Shown here: one piece after another, positions 33,500-41,491 of the stretch
How positions within the stretch are numbered: the first letter of the stretch is position 1
Layout of the letters: each line of letters begins with the position of its first letter
Assembly: GCF_019800005.1 (NCBI RefSeq)
Contig: NZ_JABGCL010000010.1
Location: forward strand, 62,001 to 126,000
Direction of reading: 5' to 3'
From: Geminicoccus harenae
Lineage (GTDB): Bacteria > Pseudomonadota > Alphaproteobacteria > Geminicoccales > Geminicoccaceae
Length of the DNA: 64,000 nt
The notes under the pieces: generated by a model
The model's input: only the letters and a program-made list of their open reading frames with translations
Told to the model about the DNA's origin: nothing
Database searches by the model: none
Made by a program: the position numbers and the translations under genes

Positions 33500-33910
33500 A
33501 TGTACAGCGTCACCGTCCGCGACCATGTGATGATCGCCCACAGCTTCCGGGGCGAGGTGTTCGGCCCGGCGCAGAAGCTGCACGGCGCCACTTTCGTGGT
33601 CGACGTGACCTTCGAGCGCCCGGAGATCGACGAGGACGGCATCGTGGTCGATATCGGCCGGGCGATCGACCGGCTGAAGGCGGTCTGCGCCGAGATCAAC
33701 TACCAGAACCTGGACGAGCTCGACATGTTCGCGGGCAAGAACACCACCACGGAGTTCCTGTCCCGCTGGATCTGGGGCCGCTTCGTGGATGCGCTGAAAG
33801 CCGGCGAACTCGGCCCCGGCTCCGACCAGGTGACCGCGGTGGGCGTGGAGTTGCACGAGAGCCATGTCGCCAGGGCCGGCTACAAGGCGCCGGTCCCGGG
33901 GCGTGGCTGA
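33500..33910 (+). CDS. 6-carboxytetrahydropterin/6-pyruvoyltetrahydropterin synthase homologue, altered active site
   Basis: 136 residues of the QueD/PTPS family. The first zinc His is in MIAHSFRGE and the second in KLHGATFVVDV. The PTxE-like block is KNTTTEFLSRWIWGRF, and the Glu-x-His pair lies in VELHESHVA. The third zinc ligand, normally the second His of HGH, is Ala here (HGA), and the catalytic Cys before it is missing (FGPAQKLHG). It therefore probably acts on a modified pterin-type or pyrimidine substrate or uses another chemistry. Its stop overlaps the glycosyltransferase start by eight bases. Confidence 0.85.
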   Translation: MYSVTVRDHVMIAHSFRGEVFGPAQKLHGATFVVDVTFERPEIDEDGIVVDIGRAIDRLKAVCAEINYQNLDELDMFAGKNTTTEFLSRWIWGRFVDALKAGELGPGSDQVTAVGVELHESHVARAGYKAPVPGRG

Positions 33911-34958
33911 ATTCGCCTTCGCCATCCCGGGCGATCCGGACCAGCGCACCGGCGGCTATCTCTACGACCGTCGCCTCGCCGCGGAGCTGCCCCGGCAGGA
34001 CTGGCAGGTGCGGCCGGTGCGCCTGCCGGACGGCTTTCCGTTTCCCGATGCCGCGGATCTCGCGGCAACCAACCGGCTGCTGGCGGGCCTGCCCGACGAC
34101 ATGCCGGTCATGATCGACGGCCTGGCGTTCGGCGCCATGCCGGAGGTGGTGGCGCGGCATGCCGCCCGGCTGCGCCTGGTGGCCCTGGTCCATCATCCGC
34201 TGGGCTACGAGACCGGCCTGTCCCCGCAGGCGGCGGACCGGCTGGTGGCAAGCGAGCGCGCCGCGCTTGCCCATGCCCGCCATGTGGTGGTCACCTCCAC
34301 CACCACCGCGCAAACACTGGCGACCACGTTCGGCGTGGCCGAAGCCAAGCTGACCGTCGCCCTGCCCGGCACCGACCCGCTGCCGGTGGCGACGGGCTCC
34401 GGCGATGCTGCCCCCGCATTGCTGGCGGTGGGCTCGGTCCTGCCGCGCAAGGATTTCCCGGCCCTGGTCGATGCGCTGGCGACTCTCCAGGATCTGCCCT
34501 GGCGGCTGGTGATCGCCGGAAGCCTCGTGCGCGATCTCGTCGAGGCCGGCCGGTTGCGGGCCGCGATCGACCGGCATGGGCTGGCGGAGCGGGTGTCGCT
34601 CACAGGCGAGGTTGCTGCCGACGAGCTGCACGCCCTCCTCCATCGCAGCGACCTGTTCGTTTCCAGCTCGCGCTATGAAGGGTTCGGCATGGCGCTGGCC
34701 GAGGCGGTCGCGGCCGGCCTGCCGGTGGTCGCGGTGGCCGGCGGGGCGGTGGCCGACTGGATGGACCGCGACGCCGCCGTGCTGGTGCCGCCGGACCGTC
34801 CGGACGAGCTGGCGCTGGCGCTGCGCTCCGTCCTGGCCGAGCCCGACCGGCGCCATCGGTTGCGCACCGCGGCGCTGGCCGCCCGCGCCCACCTGCCGGA
34901 CTGGACAGCCTGCGCTGCCGCCGTGGCCGCGGCACTCGACCGGGTGGCACAGGCTTGA
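33903..34958 (+). CDS. Glycosyltransferase, GT4-like, in the pterin-type cluster
   Basis: 351 residues. The N-terminal domain begins FAFAIPGDPDQRTGGYLYDRRL. The C-terminal donor domain has LLAVGSVLPRKDFPALVDAL and SSSRYEGFGMALAEAVAAGLPVVAV, the ExxxxxE donor motif of GT4. The GTG at 33903 is chosen because it gives the family N terminus and the same eight-base GTGGCTGA overlap seen at the other glycosyltransferase in the window. It probably adds a sugar to the metabolite made by the surrounding cluster. The methyltransferase gene follows with a TTGA overlap. Confidence 0.88.
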   Translation: MAEFAFAIPGDPDQRTGGYLYDRRLAAELPRQDWQVRPVRLPDGFPFPDAADLAATNRLLAGLPDDMPVMIDGLAFGAMPEVVARHAARLRLVALVHHPLGYETGLSPQAADRLVASERAALAHARHVVVTSTTTAQTLATTFGVAEAKLTVALPGTDPLPVATGSGDAAPALLAVGSVLPRKDFPALVDALATLQDLPWRLVIAGSLVRDLVEAGRLRAAIDRHGLAERVSLTGEVAADELHALLHRSDLFVSSSRYEGFGMALAEAVAAGLPVVAVAGGAVADWMDRDAAVLVPPDRPDELALALRSVLAEPDRRHRLRTAALAARAHLPDWTACAAAVAAALDRVAQA

Positions 34959-35716
34959 CCGGCTTTGCCGCTGGCTGGCTGGAGCTGCGCGAGCCGCATG
35001 ACGTCTCGGCCCGGGCACCCGAGCTGCTCCATACGCTGGCCGCCTGGTCCGCCGGGCGCAGCGGGCTGCGGGTGGTCGATCTGGGGGCCGGCACGGGCAG
35101 CGCCTGGCGAGCCCTGAGCCCCTTTCTGCCCGAGGATGCGCGCTGGACCCTGGTCGAGCACGATCCGGCTCTGGTGGCGGCCGGCACTGCTCGTCTTCCG
35201 GCGAATGGGCGGATCACTTACCACCAGCTGGACCTGGCGCGCGACCTGGAGGTGGTGGTGAGCGGAGGCGTGGATCTGGTCACCGCCTCCGCCCTGATCG
35301 ATCTGGTCTCCGCCGCTTGGCTCGACCGGCTGGCCGGGCTGCTGCGCCGCCATCGCTGCGCCGCCTGGATCGGGCTGACCGTCGACGGCGACCTCGCCTT
35401 CACGCCGCCGCTGGAGGGCGATGCCGAGGTGCTGGCCGCGTTCAGCGCCGACATGCGGCGCGACAAGGGCTTCGGCCCGGCACTCGGCGCAGATGCCCAC
35501 CAGGCTCTGGCCAAGCGGCTCGAAGGGCATGGCCAGGTGCTGTCCGGTAACTCGCCCTGGCGGCTGGGCGAGGCGGATGGACCGATGCTCCACGCGATGA
35601 TCGACGGCATCGCCGATGCGGCGGCCGCCCCAGGCTCATGGCGGGAGCGACGCCACCTGCGCACCACCGGGCTCCGGGTCGGCCATCGCGACCTCCTGTT
35701 CCTGCCCCGGCCCTAG
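34955..35716 (+). CDS. Class I SAM-dependent methyltransferase
   Basis: 253 residues. Motif I is RVVDLGAGTGSAWRAL (about residue 39-54), followed by WTLVEHDPAL (motif II acidic residue), and LDLARDLEVVVSGGVDLVTASALIDLVSAAWL marks motifs III-IV. It transfers a methyl group from S-adenosylmethionine; the acceptor is unknown but presumably a product of the cluster. It starts with TTG overlapping the glycosyltransferase stop (TTGA). Its last 81 bases overlap the convergent RibD-like gene, an unusually long convergent overlap. Confidence 0.85.
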   Translation: MTGFAAGWLELREPHDVSARAPELLHTLAAWSAGRSGLRVVDLGAGTGSAWRALSPFLPEDARWTLVEHDPALVAAGTARLPANGRITYHQLDLARDLEVVVSGGVDLVTASALIDLVSAAWLDRLAGLLRRHRCAAWIGLTVDGDLAFTPPLEGDAEVLAAFSADMRRDKGFGPALGADAHQALAKRLEGHGQVLSGNSPWRLGEADGPMLHAMIDGIADAAAAPGSWRERRHLRTTGLRVGHRDLLFLPRP

Positions 35717-36505
35717 CCCTACCGGGCGTCGCGCCCGGCGAAGGACGTAGAGGCGGTCATCACCCAGCGGCAGGCATTCAGGCCGGAAGCGCTCGGCGTC
35801 CTGCATCGACATGGCCGAGGGCAGGGGCAGCGCGTCGCGGCCCTGGCCGATCACGACCGGCGCCACGCACAGGTCGACGCGGTCCAGGCAGTCATGCTGC
35901 CAAAAGCATGCCACCGTGGCGCCGCCGCCCTCGATCAGCAGCCGGCGCAGGCCGAGCCCCGCCAGTGCCCGGAGGACCGAGCGCGGGCAGTAGGCAGCGC
36001 CGTCGCTGCCGGGCTGCACCGCCACGACCTCCGCATGCCCATGCCGGCCGCCATCCAGGTTCTCCGGGCGGGTCAGGAGCAGGGTCCGGCTGGCTTGATC
36101 TTGGAAGACCCGGTAGCCGGTCCCCAGCCGGCGCCAGGGATCGAGCACCACCCGCACCGGCGAGGGGCCATCGCACAGGCGCACGGTGAGCTGCGGGTCG
36201 TCGTGGAACACGGTGCCGCCGCCGACCAGCACCGCATCGGCCAGGGCACGCAGCCGGTGCATGTGGACCAGGTCCTCCGGCCCGGTCACATAGGCGGAGT
36301 GGCCACTCGCGGTGGCGATCCGCCCGTCCAGGCTCTGGCCGAGATGGGCCACCACATGGAGGCCATCGGCGCTCGCCGCCTGCAGCTGGTCGCGGTAGAG
36401 GGCGAACAGCCCGGGCCATGCGGCAGCGCCGTCCGGCAGCGGCCGGCCGGTGGCGCGGCTTTCGAGCAGGGCGATCCAGCGCCAATCGGATGCCGCCCGC
36501 TTCAA
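35636..36505 (-). CDS. RibD-type pyrimidine reductase (DHFR-like) homologue
   Basis: 289 residues. From residue 48 it shows the RibD C-terminal/dihydrofolate-reductase fold: HVVAHLGQSLDGRIAT, the ADAVLVGGGTVFHDDP loop, PVRVVLDPWRRL, LRRLLIEGGGATVACFW and the final APVVIGQGRDALPL. No N-terminal deaminase zinc motif is present, so only the NADPH-dependent reductase step of the riboflavin-type pathway is expected. The start is TTG overlapping the YceI stop. The last 27 codons are antisense to the methyltransferase gene and look non-conserved. With the RibA gene it forms a minus-strand operon facing the plus-strand part of the cluster. Confidence 0.85.
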   Translation of the reverse strand: MKRAASDWRWIALLESRATGRPLPDGAAAWPGLFALYRDQLQAASADGLHVVAHLGQSLDGRIATASGHSAYVTGPEDLVHMHRLRALADAVLVGGGTVFHDDPQLTVRLCDGPSPVRVVLDPWRRLGTGYRVFQDQASRTLLLTRPENLDGGRHGHAEVVAVQPGSDGAAYCPRSVLRALAGLGLRRLLIEGGGATVACFWQHDCLDRVDLCVAPVVIGQGRDALPLPSAMSMQDAERFRPECLPLGDDRLYVLRRARRPVGLGPGQEQEVAMADPEPGGAQVASLPP

Positions 36506-37107
36506 CGCGCCGGATCCTCCCGGATCGCCTCGATCTCGATCCGCACCGGGATCTCGTCGGGCACCCAGCCCTCCGCGACGCCGTAGCTGCTGCCGAAGTC
36601 GGACCGGCGGATCACCGTGGTGGCCGAGGCACCCAACACGTAGTTCCCGCCGAACGGGTAGGGCCCGATGCGGTTGAGCGTGACGTCCAGGGTGACGGGC
36701 TTGGTCATGCCGCGAAAGCGCAGGTCGCCGATGATCTGCCCGGTCGTGTTGGAACCAGGATCGGCATCGGTCATCACGAACTCGGCGATCCGGTGGTCAT
36801 AGGCGTCGAGGAAGTCCTCGGAGCGCAGATGGCGGTCGCGCCGCTGGTTGTTGGTGAACACGCTGTCCAGGTCGACCTTGACCCGCAGATAGGTGAGAGC
36901 GCGGGTCGACTCGTCGAAGTCGAACTCGCCCTCGACCCGCTGGAACAGGCCGAAAATGCGGGCGTAGCCGATATGCGGCGCCTCGAACATCACGGTGGTA
37001 TGCTCGGGATCGAGCCGCCAGCGGGTGCCGGCATCACCGGTCTTCGGCACCATCATCACGCCCACGAGCATCAGCAGGCACGCGAGCAGGCCGACCGGTC
37101 GCCTCAT
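36502..37107 (-). CDS. YceI-family periplasmic protein
   Basis: 201 residues with a signal peptide ([20 protein letters not shown], cleaved near GDA) and a lipocalin-like YceI domain: [75 protein letters not shown] and a final DFGSSYGV. YceI proteins bind isoprenoid or other amphiphilic molecules in the periplasm. It overlaps the RibA stop by ATGA and the RibD-like start by TTGA. The presence of a lipid carrier among pterin-type enzymes suggests that the product is lipid-linked (inference). Confidence 0.92.
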   Translation of the reverse strand: MRRPVGLLACLLMLVGVMMVPKTGDAGTRWRLDPEHTTVMFEAPHIGYARIFGLFQRVEGEFDFDESTRALTYLRVKVDLDSVFTNNQRRDRHLRSEDFLDAYDHRIAEFVMTDADPGSNTTGQIIGDLRFRGMTKPVTLDVTLNRIGPYPFGGNYVLGASATTVIRRSDFGSSYGVAEGWVPDEIPVRIEIEAIREDPAR

Positions 37108-38252
37108 CCACCATCCTCGTCGTTCACCGCCGGCAGCCCGAGATGGCCGGCACGCTGCGTCTTGGTCTGAAGATAACGGAGATTGTGCCGGTTCGCAGCG
37201 ATCGACAACGGCACGCGCTCGGTCACGTCCACGCCGTGGCGGGCGAGCGTGCGCACCTTTTGCGGGTTGTTGGTCAGCAGGCGCACCTGGCGCAGCCCCA
37301 GCGCCTGGAGCATGCGGGCCGCCGTCCGGAAGTCGCGCTCGTCCGGCTCGAAGCCCAGATGGGTGTTGGCATCCAGCGTGTCGAGGCCGGTTTCCTGGAG
37401 CCGGTAGGCGCGCAGCTTGTTGGTGAGGCCGATGCCGCGGCCTTCCTGGCGCAGATAGAGCAGGGCCCCGGCACCTTCCTTCGCCATCTGGGCGAGCGCG
37501 GCCTGAAGCTGCGGGCCGCAGTCGCAGCGCAGCGAGCCGAACACGTCGCCGGTGAGGCATTCCGAATGGAGCCGCACCAGTGGTGCTGGCGTGCTGCCGA
37601 GTTCGCCCACCACCAGGGCCACATGCTCATAGGCCACGTCCGGTGCGCGGAACGCCACGATCCGGGCGCTCTCGGTCAGGCTGATCGGCAGCTCGGCCTG
37701 GACGGTGGGCACGAGCGGCGGGTCGATCACCGCCGTCTCGACCTCGTCCACCTCGATCTCGACGATCACGTCGACCTCGCGCTCGGCCACCGGCGCCACT
37801 ACCAGGGCGGGCAGGAGGGAGGCGCGCTTGGCGATGTCGACCGCGGCGGCCTCGGCCCGGCTGGCCGGCTCCAGCGCCAGCTCGGGCAGGGCCACCGGCC
37901 GCCGGCTGCCCACCGGCAGCCCGGCCAGGGTTTCCAAAAGCTCGGCACCGCCCGCACGCGGCACGGCCAGCGCCACGCATACGGCACCGCCGGCATCCAG
38001 CCCCAGGGCCCGGGCGCGCGAGGCGGTCAGCACCATGCGGACCGTCGGCCCGGAACTCCGGGCAAAGGCCAGCGAGGCTTCGGTGCCGGCCCCGTCGAGT
38101 GCCACGCAGTCCACCTCCGGCTGCCCGAGCGCCGCGATCCGGACGACCCCACCCTCACGCAGCACTGCCTCGGCTGCCGCCAGCCGCACCCGTCGTCGGA
38201 TCGATTCACTGGCTGCGGGGACCTGGTCCGCCTTCTCGCTCCGCCCGAGCAT
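37104..38252 (-). CDS. ribA: GTP cyclohydrolase II with N-terminal extension
   Basis: 382 residues. Residues about 190-370 are GTP cyclohydrolase II: the zinc Cys set [44 protein letters not shown] and LTNNPQKV are all present, so conversion of GTP to the diamino-pyrimidinone phosphate is expected. The first 185 residues are an extra domain ([31 protein letters not shown]), too divergent to be an active dihydroxybutanone-phosphate synthase. This long form is seen in several alphaproteobacteria. It heads the RibA-YceI-RibD operon; the riboflavin operon itself is not here, so a specialised role is possible. Confidence 0.92.
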   Translation of the reverse strand: MLGRSEKADQVPAASESIRRRVRLAAAEAVLREGGVVRIAALGQPEVDCVALDGAGTEASLAFARSSGPTVRMVLTASRARALGLDAGGAVCVALAVPRAGGAELLETLAGLPVGSRRPVALPELALEPASRAEAAAVDIAKRASLLPALVVAPVAEREVDVIVEIEVDEVETAVIDPPLVPTVQAELPISLTESARIVAFRAPDVAYEHVALVVGELGSTPAPLVRLHSECLTGDVFGSLRCDCGPQLQAALAQMAKEGAGALLYLRQEGRGIGLTNKLRAYRLQETGLDTLDANTHLGFEPDERDFRTAARMLQALGLRQVRLLTNNPQKVRTLARHGVDVTERVPLSIAANRHNLRYLQTKTQRAGHLGLPAVNDEDGG

Positions 38253-38363
38253 TCTTTTCCCCGAGATCCGACTGAATCCGAAACGCGTACATCGATAAGT
38301 GGGCAGCGCCCCCCGCAGGCGCTAGCCCGGCTTTTCCATTGAAAACGGGCTGGCGCCTGCGTC

Positions 38364-39113
38364 ATGTCGTTATGCCCGCACATGATCGAGGGAGTCTCGC
38401 CGATCGCCAGCCTGGCCAACGTGAATCGCGCTCCCTGGATACTCGGGGGCCTCCTGGCCGAGCTGGTTCTGGCCGCCACCGCGGCCGCCGCGGTGATGGG
38501 GGCGGCGACGCTGCTGCCGGTCGTGCTGCTGGCCTCGTGCTCAGCCCTGCTGGTGCTGGCGGCAGCCAGCCAGCCGTCCAGCGACGGCCCGGGGCCGGCG
38601 GACCTGGTGACCGGTCTCAGGCTCGGCATGGCGATCGGCATCGGCGTCAGCGTGCTGTGCGGCAGCCCTCCGGGCGGGCTGGTCGCGGCCCTGTTGCTGC
38701 TGGCGCTCAGCACCGATGCGGCCGATGGCTGGATCGCCCGGCGCACCGCCAGCGCCACCAGGTTCGGGGCGCGGTTCGACCTGGAGACCGACGCGGTGCT
38801 GCTGGGTGCCGCGAGCCTGGCCGCCATGCCGGTCACAGGCCCGTTCGTGCTGGCGGCACCGCTTCTGCGCCCGGCCTGGCTCCTGGCCGGGCGGGCCCTG
38901 CCCTGGCTCGAGCGGCCGCTGCCGCCGTCGCTGCGCCGCCGCATCCTGTGCGCGCTGCCGATCTTCCTGCTGCTGGCCGTCCCCTGGCCACTGGCGGGAT
39001 CGCGCCTGGCGGTGCCGGCGGCCGCGCTGGCCGTGCTGCTGCTGGCCGCATCCTTCCTGATCGACCTCGCCCACCAGTGGCAGCAGCGACGGGTTCCGGG
39101 GCCAGCGGCATGA
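38364..39113 (+). CDS. CDP-alcohol phosphatidyltransferase-family membrane enzyme
   Basis: 249 residues with about six hydrophobic helices. The complete family signature is D-x2-DG-x2-AR-x8-G-x3-D-x3-D, seen as TDAADGWIARR followed by FGARFDLETDA (about residue 117-140). It should transfer a phospho-alcohol from a CDP-linked donor to an acceptor in the membrane. It diverges from the RibA gene across 111 bases and overlaps the next gene by ATGA. In the cluster context it could link the pterin-like product to a lipid or polyol phosphate (inference). Confidence 0.9.
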   Translation: MSLCPHMIEGVSPIASLANVNRAPWILGGLLAELVLAATAAAAVMGAATLLPVVLLASCSALLVLAAASQPSSDGPGPADLVTGLRLGMAIGIGVSVLCGSPPGGLVAALLLLALSTDAADGWIARRTASATRFGARFDLETDAVLLGAASLAAMPVTGPFVLAAPLLRPAWLLAGRALPWLERPLPPSLRRRILCALPIFLLLAVPWPLAGSRLAVPAAALAVLLLAASFLIDLAHQWQQRRVPGPAA

Positions 39114-40714
39114 TCGGCCGTCTCTGGTTGTTCCTGGTCGCCCTGCTGCTGACCAGCCTCGGCCTCAACCTGCCGGGCTCGGTGACCGAGGCGGCCCAGT
39201 CCTGGTTCTGGCGGCCGCCGGTCGAGTTCGTGCTGGCCGTGCTGCTCGTCGTCCTGTGCGGCCGGCGGCTCGGCGCCTGGCCCGCCCGGGCGATGGGTGC
39301 CTGCCTCGCCCTGATGATCCTGGTCCGGATCGTCGACCGGCTGGTCTGGCTCTGGTTCGGCCGCGAGCTGGTCCTGGCGACCGACCTGGAGCTGGTGGTG
39401 CCGCTCCTGGAGGTCGGCTCGGGCGGCTGGCGCCTCCTGCCTGCGGCGGCCGTGGTGGCGCTGGGCGCTTCCTGCCTGCTCCTGCTCGCCTGGCCGCTCG
39501 TCCATGGCATCGATGCCGCGGCCCGGCTGCCGAGGCTGGCGGCACTGCCGGCGGTGGCGCTGGTGGGCGTCTGGCTGGCCGGCGGGCCGCTGTCCGGGTT
39601 CGGCCTGGACCAGCTGGTCAGGCAGGTCGACCGGACGGTCCAGGCCCGGGCGGCCGAGCAGCGCTTTGCCGAGGCGCGCGCCGCCGACCCCTGGCGTACC
39701 GCGGAGCCCAGCCGGCTGTTCCCGGGGCTGGCCGGGGCCGACGTGCTCGTGGTGTTCGTCGAGTCCTATGGCCGCTCGGCCTTTGACCAGCCGGACGTGG
39801 CGGCCCTGGCCCGGCCGCCGCTCCAACGGCTGGAGGTGGCGGCCGGGCAGGGCGGCAAGACCCTGGTTTCCGGCTTCCTCCGCTCGCCCACGGTCGGCGG
39901 CCAGTCCTGGCTGGCGCACGCGACGGTGGCCTCGGGCATCCCCATTACCGGGCAGGGCGGCTGGCGGGTCTATCTGCAGTCGGCCGATGCCGACCTGGCC
40001 CATCTGTTCCGCCGGGCCGGCCATGCCACGATGATGGTGCAGCCGGCGATCGTGCGGCCCTTTCCCGAAGCGCTGACGCTGGGCTTCGACCGGCTGCTGT
40101 TCGCCGAAGGGCTCGACTATGCCGGCCCTCGCCCGGGCTATGTCACCATGCCCGACCAGTTCACCCTGCAACGGGTCGAGGAGCTGCTGGCCGGCTCCTC
40201 GGAAGCGGCACCTGCCTGGTATGGCCAGGTGGCGCTGATCGGCAGCCATGCGCCGTTCACCCCGCCCGTGCCGCCGCTCCTGCCCTGGGACGGACTGGGC
40301 GACGGCAGCGCCTTTGCCGGCCGGATGCCCGAGGGGCCGGGTGCGGTCGAGTTGTGGGCCGACCCGGCAGCGCTGCGGCAGGCCTATGCGGGGACGATCG
40401 CCGACACCCTCGAGGTCATCGCGTCCTGGGCGGCGCTGCCGGTGCCTCGCCCGCGCCTGGCGATCATCCTGGGTGACCACGAGCCGGCCGCCCGCGTGCT
40501 GGGGACCGAGCCGGGCCATCACGTCCCGGTCCACGTGCTCGCCACCTCGCCGGAACTGGTGCAGCCCTTCCGGGACATCGGCTTCGTTTCGGGCGCATTT
40601 CCCGATGGCGATCATCCGGTGATGGGGATGGAGGGGCTGCGCCCGCTGCTGCTGGAAGGGTTCGGCGGGGCACCGACCCTGGTGGGCGACCTGGCCCTGC
40701 CGGCGATCGAGTAG
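39110..40714 (+). CDS. Membrane sulfatase/LtaS-like hydrolase or transferase
   Basis: 534 residues. Four to five N-terminal helices occupy residues 1-185. An alkaline-phosphatase-superfamily domain then has VLVVFVESYGRSAF (first metal Glu), a nucleophile region SPTVGGQSWLAHAT, LALIGSHAPF-type strand (VALIGSHAPFTPP), and the metal-binding LGDHEP and GHHVPVHV near the C terminus. The layout is that of phosphoglycerol or phosphoethanolamine transferases and related membrane sulfatases. It follows the CDP-alcohol enzyme with an ATGA overlap, so the two probably act in sequence on a lipid-linked phospho-compound. Confidence 0.85.
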   Translation: MIGRLWLFLVALLLTSLGLNLPGSVTEAAQSWFWRPPVEFVLAVLLVVLCGRRLGAWPARAMGACLALMILVRIVDRLVWLWFGRELVLATDLELVVPLLEVGSGGWRLLPAAAVVALGASCLLLLAWPLVHGIDAAARLPRLAALPAVALVGVWLAGGPLSGFGLDQLVRQVDRTVQARAAEQRFAEARAADPWRTAEPSRLFPGLAGADVLVVFVESYGRSAFDQPDVAALARPPLQRLEVAAGQGGKTLVSGFLRSPTVGGQSWLAHATVASGIPITGQGGWRVYLQSADADLAHLFRRAGHATMMVQPAIVRPFPEALTLGFDRLLFAEGLDYAGPRPGYVTMPDQFTLQRVEELLAGSSEAAPAWYGQVALIGSHAPFTPPVPPLLPWDGLGDGSAFAGRMPEGPGAVELWADPAALRQAYAGTIADTLEVIASWAALPVPRPRLAIILGDHEPAARVLGTEPGHHVPVHVLATSPELVQPFRDIGFVSGAFPDGDHPVMGMEGLRPLLLEGFGGAPTLVGDLALPAIE

Positions 40715-40720
40715 CGCTGC

Positions 40721-41491
40721 TCAGCCCGCATCCTCGACATAGTCCGGGCCGATGGTGATGCCCGCGGCCCCCGCCTTGGCGAACAGGGCCTCCCAGAACT
40801 CCGTGAGGGTGCGCATGGCCTCCCCCGACAGGGCCGGCCGGTCCACCGCATGGCTGCGGCCGAGGCCGAAGGCGTCCACCTCCATGCCCGCCAGGTCCGG
40901 GATCATGCCGGCCTGCTCGACCCGTGCGAGGGCCGGCCCGGTGCCCTCGCGCAGGAGCTGCTCGAAGGTCAAAAGCTCGGTGTTCTCCAGCATGTCGGAG
41001 AACAGGACCATCCGGGCGGGGCGGCTGGCACGGTTGCTCGCGGCGACGCTGCGGATCGTCTCGATGATGGCCGAGGCCGCGTAGTCCTGGGGGTCGTGCA
41101 GGAGATCGACCAGCATCGTCACCAGGTCGCGGGTGAAGACCTGCCGGTCGGCACGCGCCACCATCGCCTTGCAGCTGCTGAACAGGTTGCCGAGGAACCC
41201 TTCCTCCGGGCAGCCCGGCACGCAGCGATCGAACAGCCGCCGGCTGTCGGCGGGGCTGGCGCCGATCGTGTAGAGCAGCAGCCGGTCGCCGGTGCCGAGC
41301 TCGCCGAAGAAGCGCTCCATGCCGCCGACCAGGACCTCCTGGTCCCGCTCGTCATAGGCCGTGGTACGGTCGATCAGGAACAGGACCGCGCGCTCGCTGC
41401 CGGCACAGTAGTCGGTGGCGGCGCGGGCCTCAGCCGGCAGGCCGCATGCCCACCACATTGTCAGCATCATCGATGCCAGCCATCGGCGCAT
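40721..41491 (-). CDS. Exported vWA-like protein
   Basis: 256 residues from the Met at 41491, which begins a good signal peptide (MRRWLASMMLTMWWACG, cleaved near ARA). The mature part has a von Willebrand A-like fold: AVLFLIDRTTAYDE with a DxT-type metal site at the first strand and MVLFSDMLEN at the fourth, plus five Cys that may pair in the periplasm. It overlaps the end of the upstream coiled-coil membrane gene by 62 bases; a start at 41542 would overlap even more. The two genes are presumably an operon. Function unknown. Confidence 0.7.
   Translation of the reverse strand: MRRWLASMMLTMWWACGLPAEARAATDYCAGSERAVLFLIDRTTAYDERDQEVLVGGMERFFGELGTGDRLLLYTIGASPADSRRLFDRCVPGCPEEGFLGNLFSSCKAMVARADRQVFTRDLVTMLVDLLHDPQDYAASAIIETIRSVAASNRASRPARMVLFSDMLENTELLTFEQLLREGTGPALARVEQAGMIPDLAGMEVDAFGLGRSHAVDRPALSGEAMRTLTEFWEALFAKAGAAGITIGPDYVEDAG

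Noticed and set aside
38027..40615. 862-codon open frame on the minus strand
   Set aside because: Antisense to the CDP-alcohol and sulfatase-like genes; Gln/Arg/His-rich without domains.
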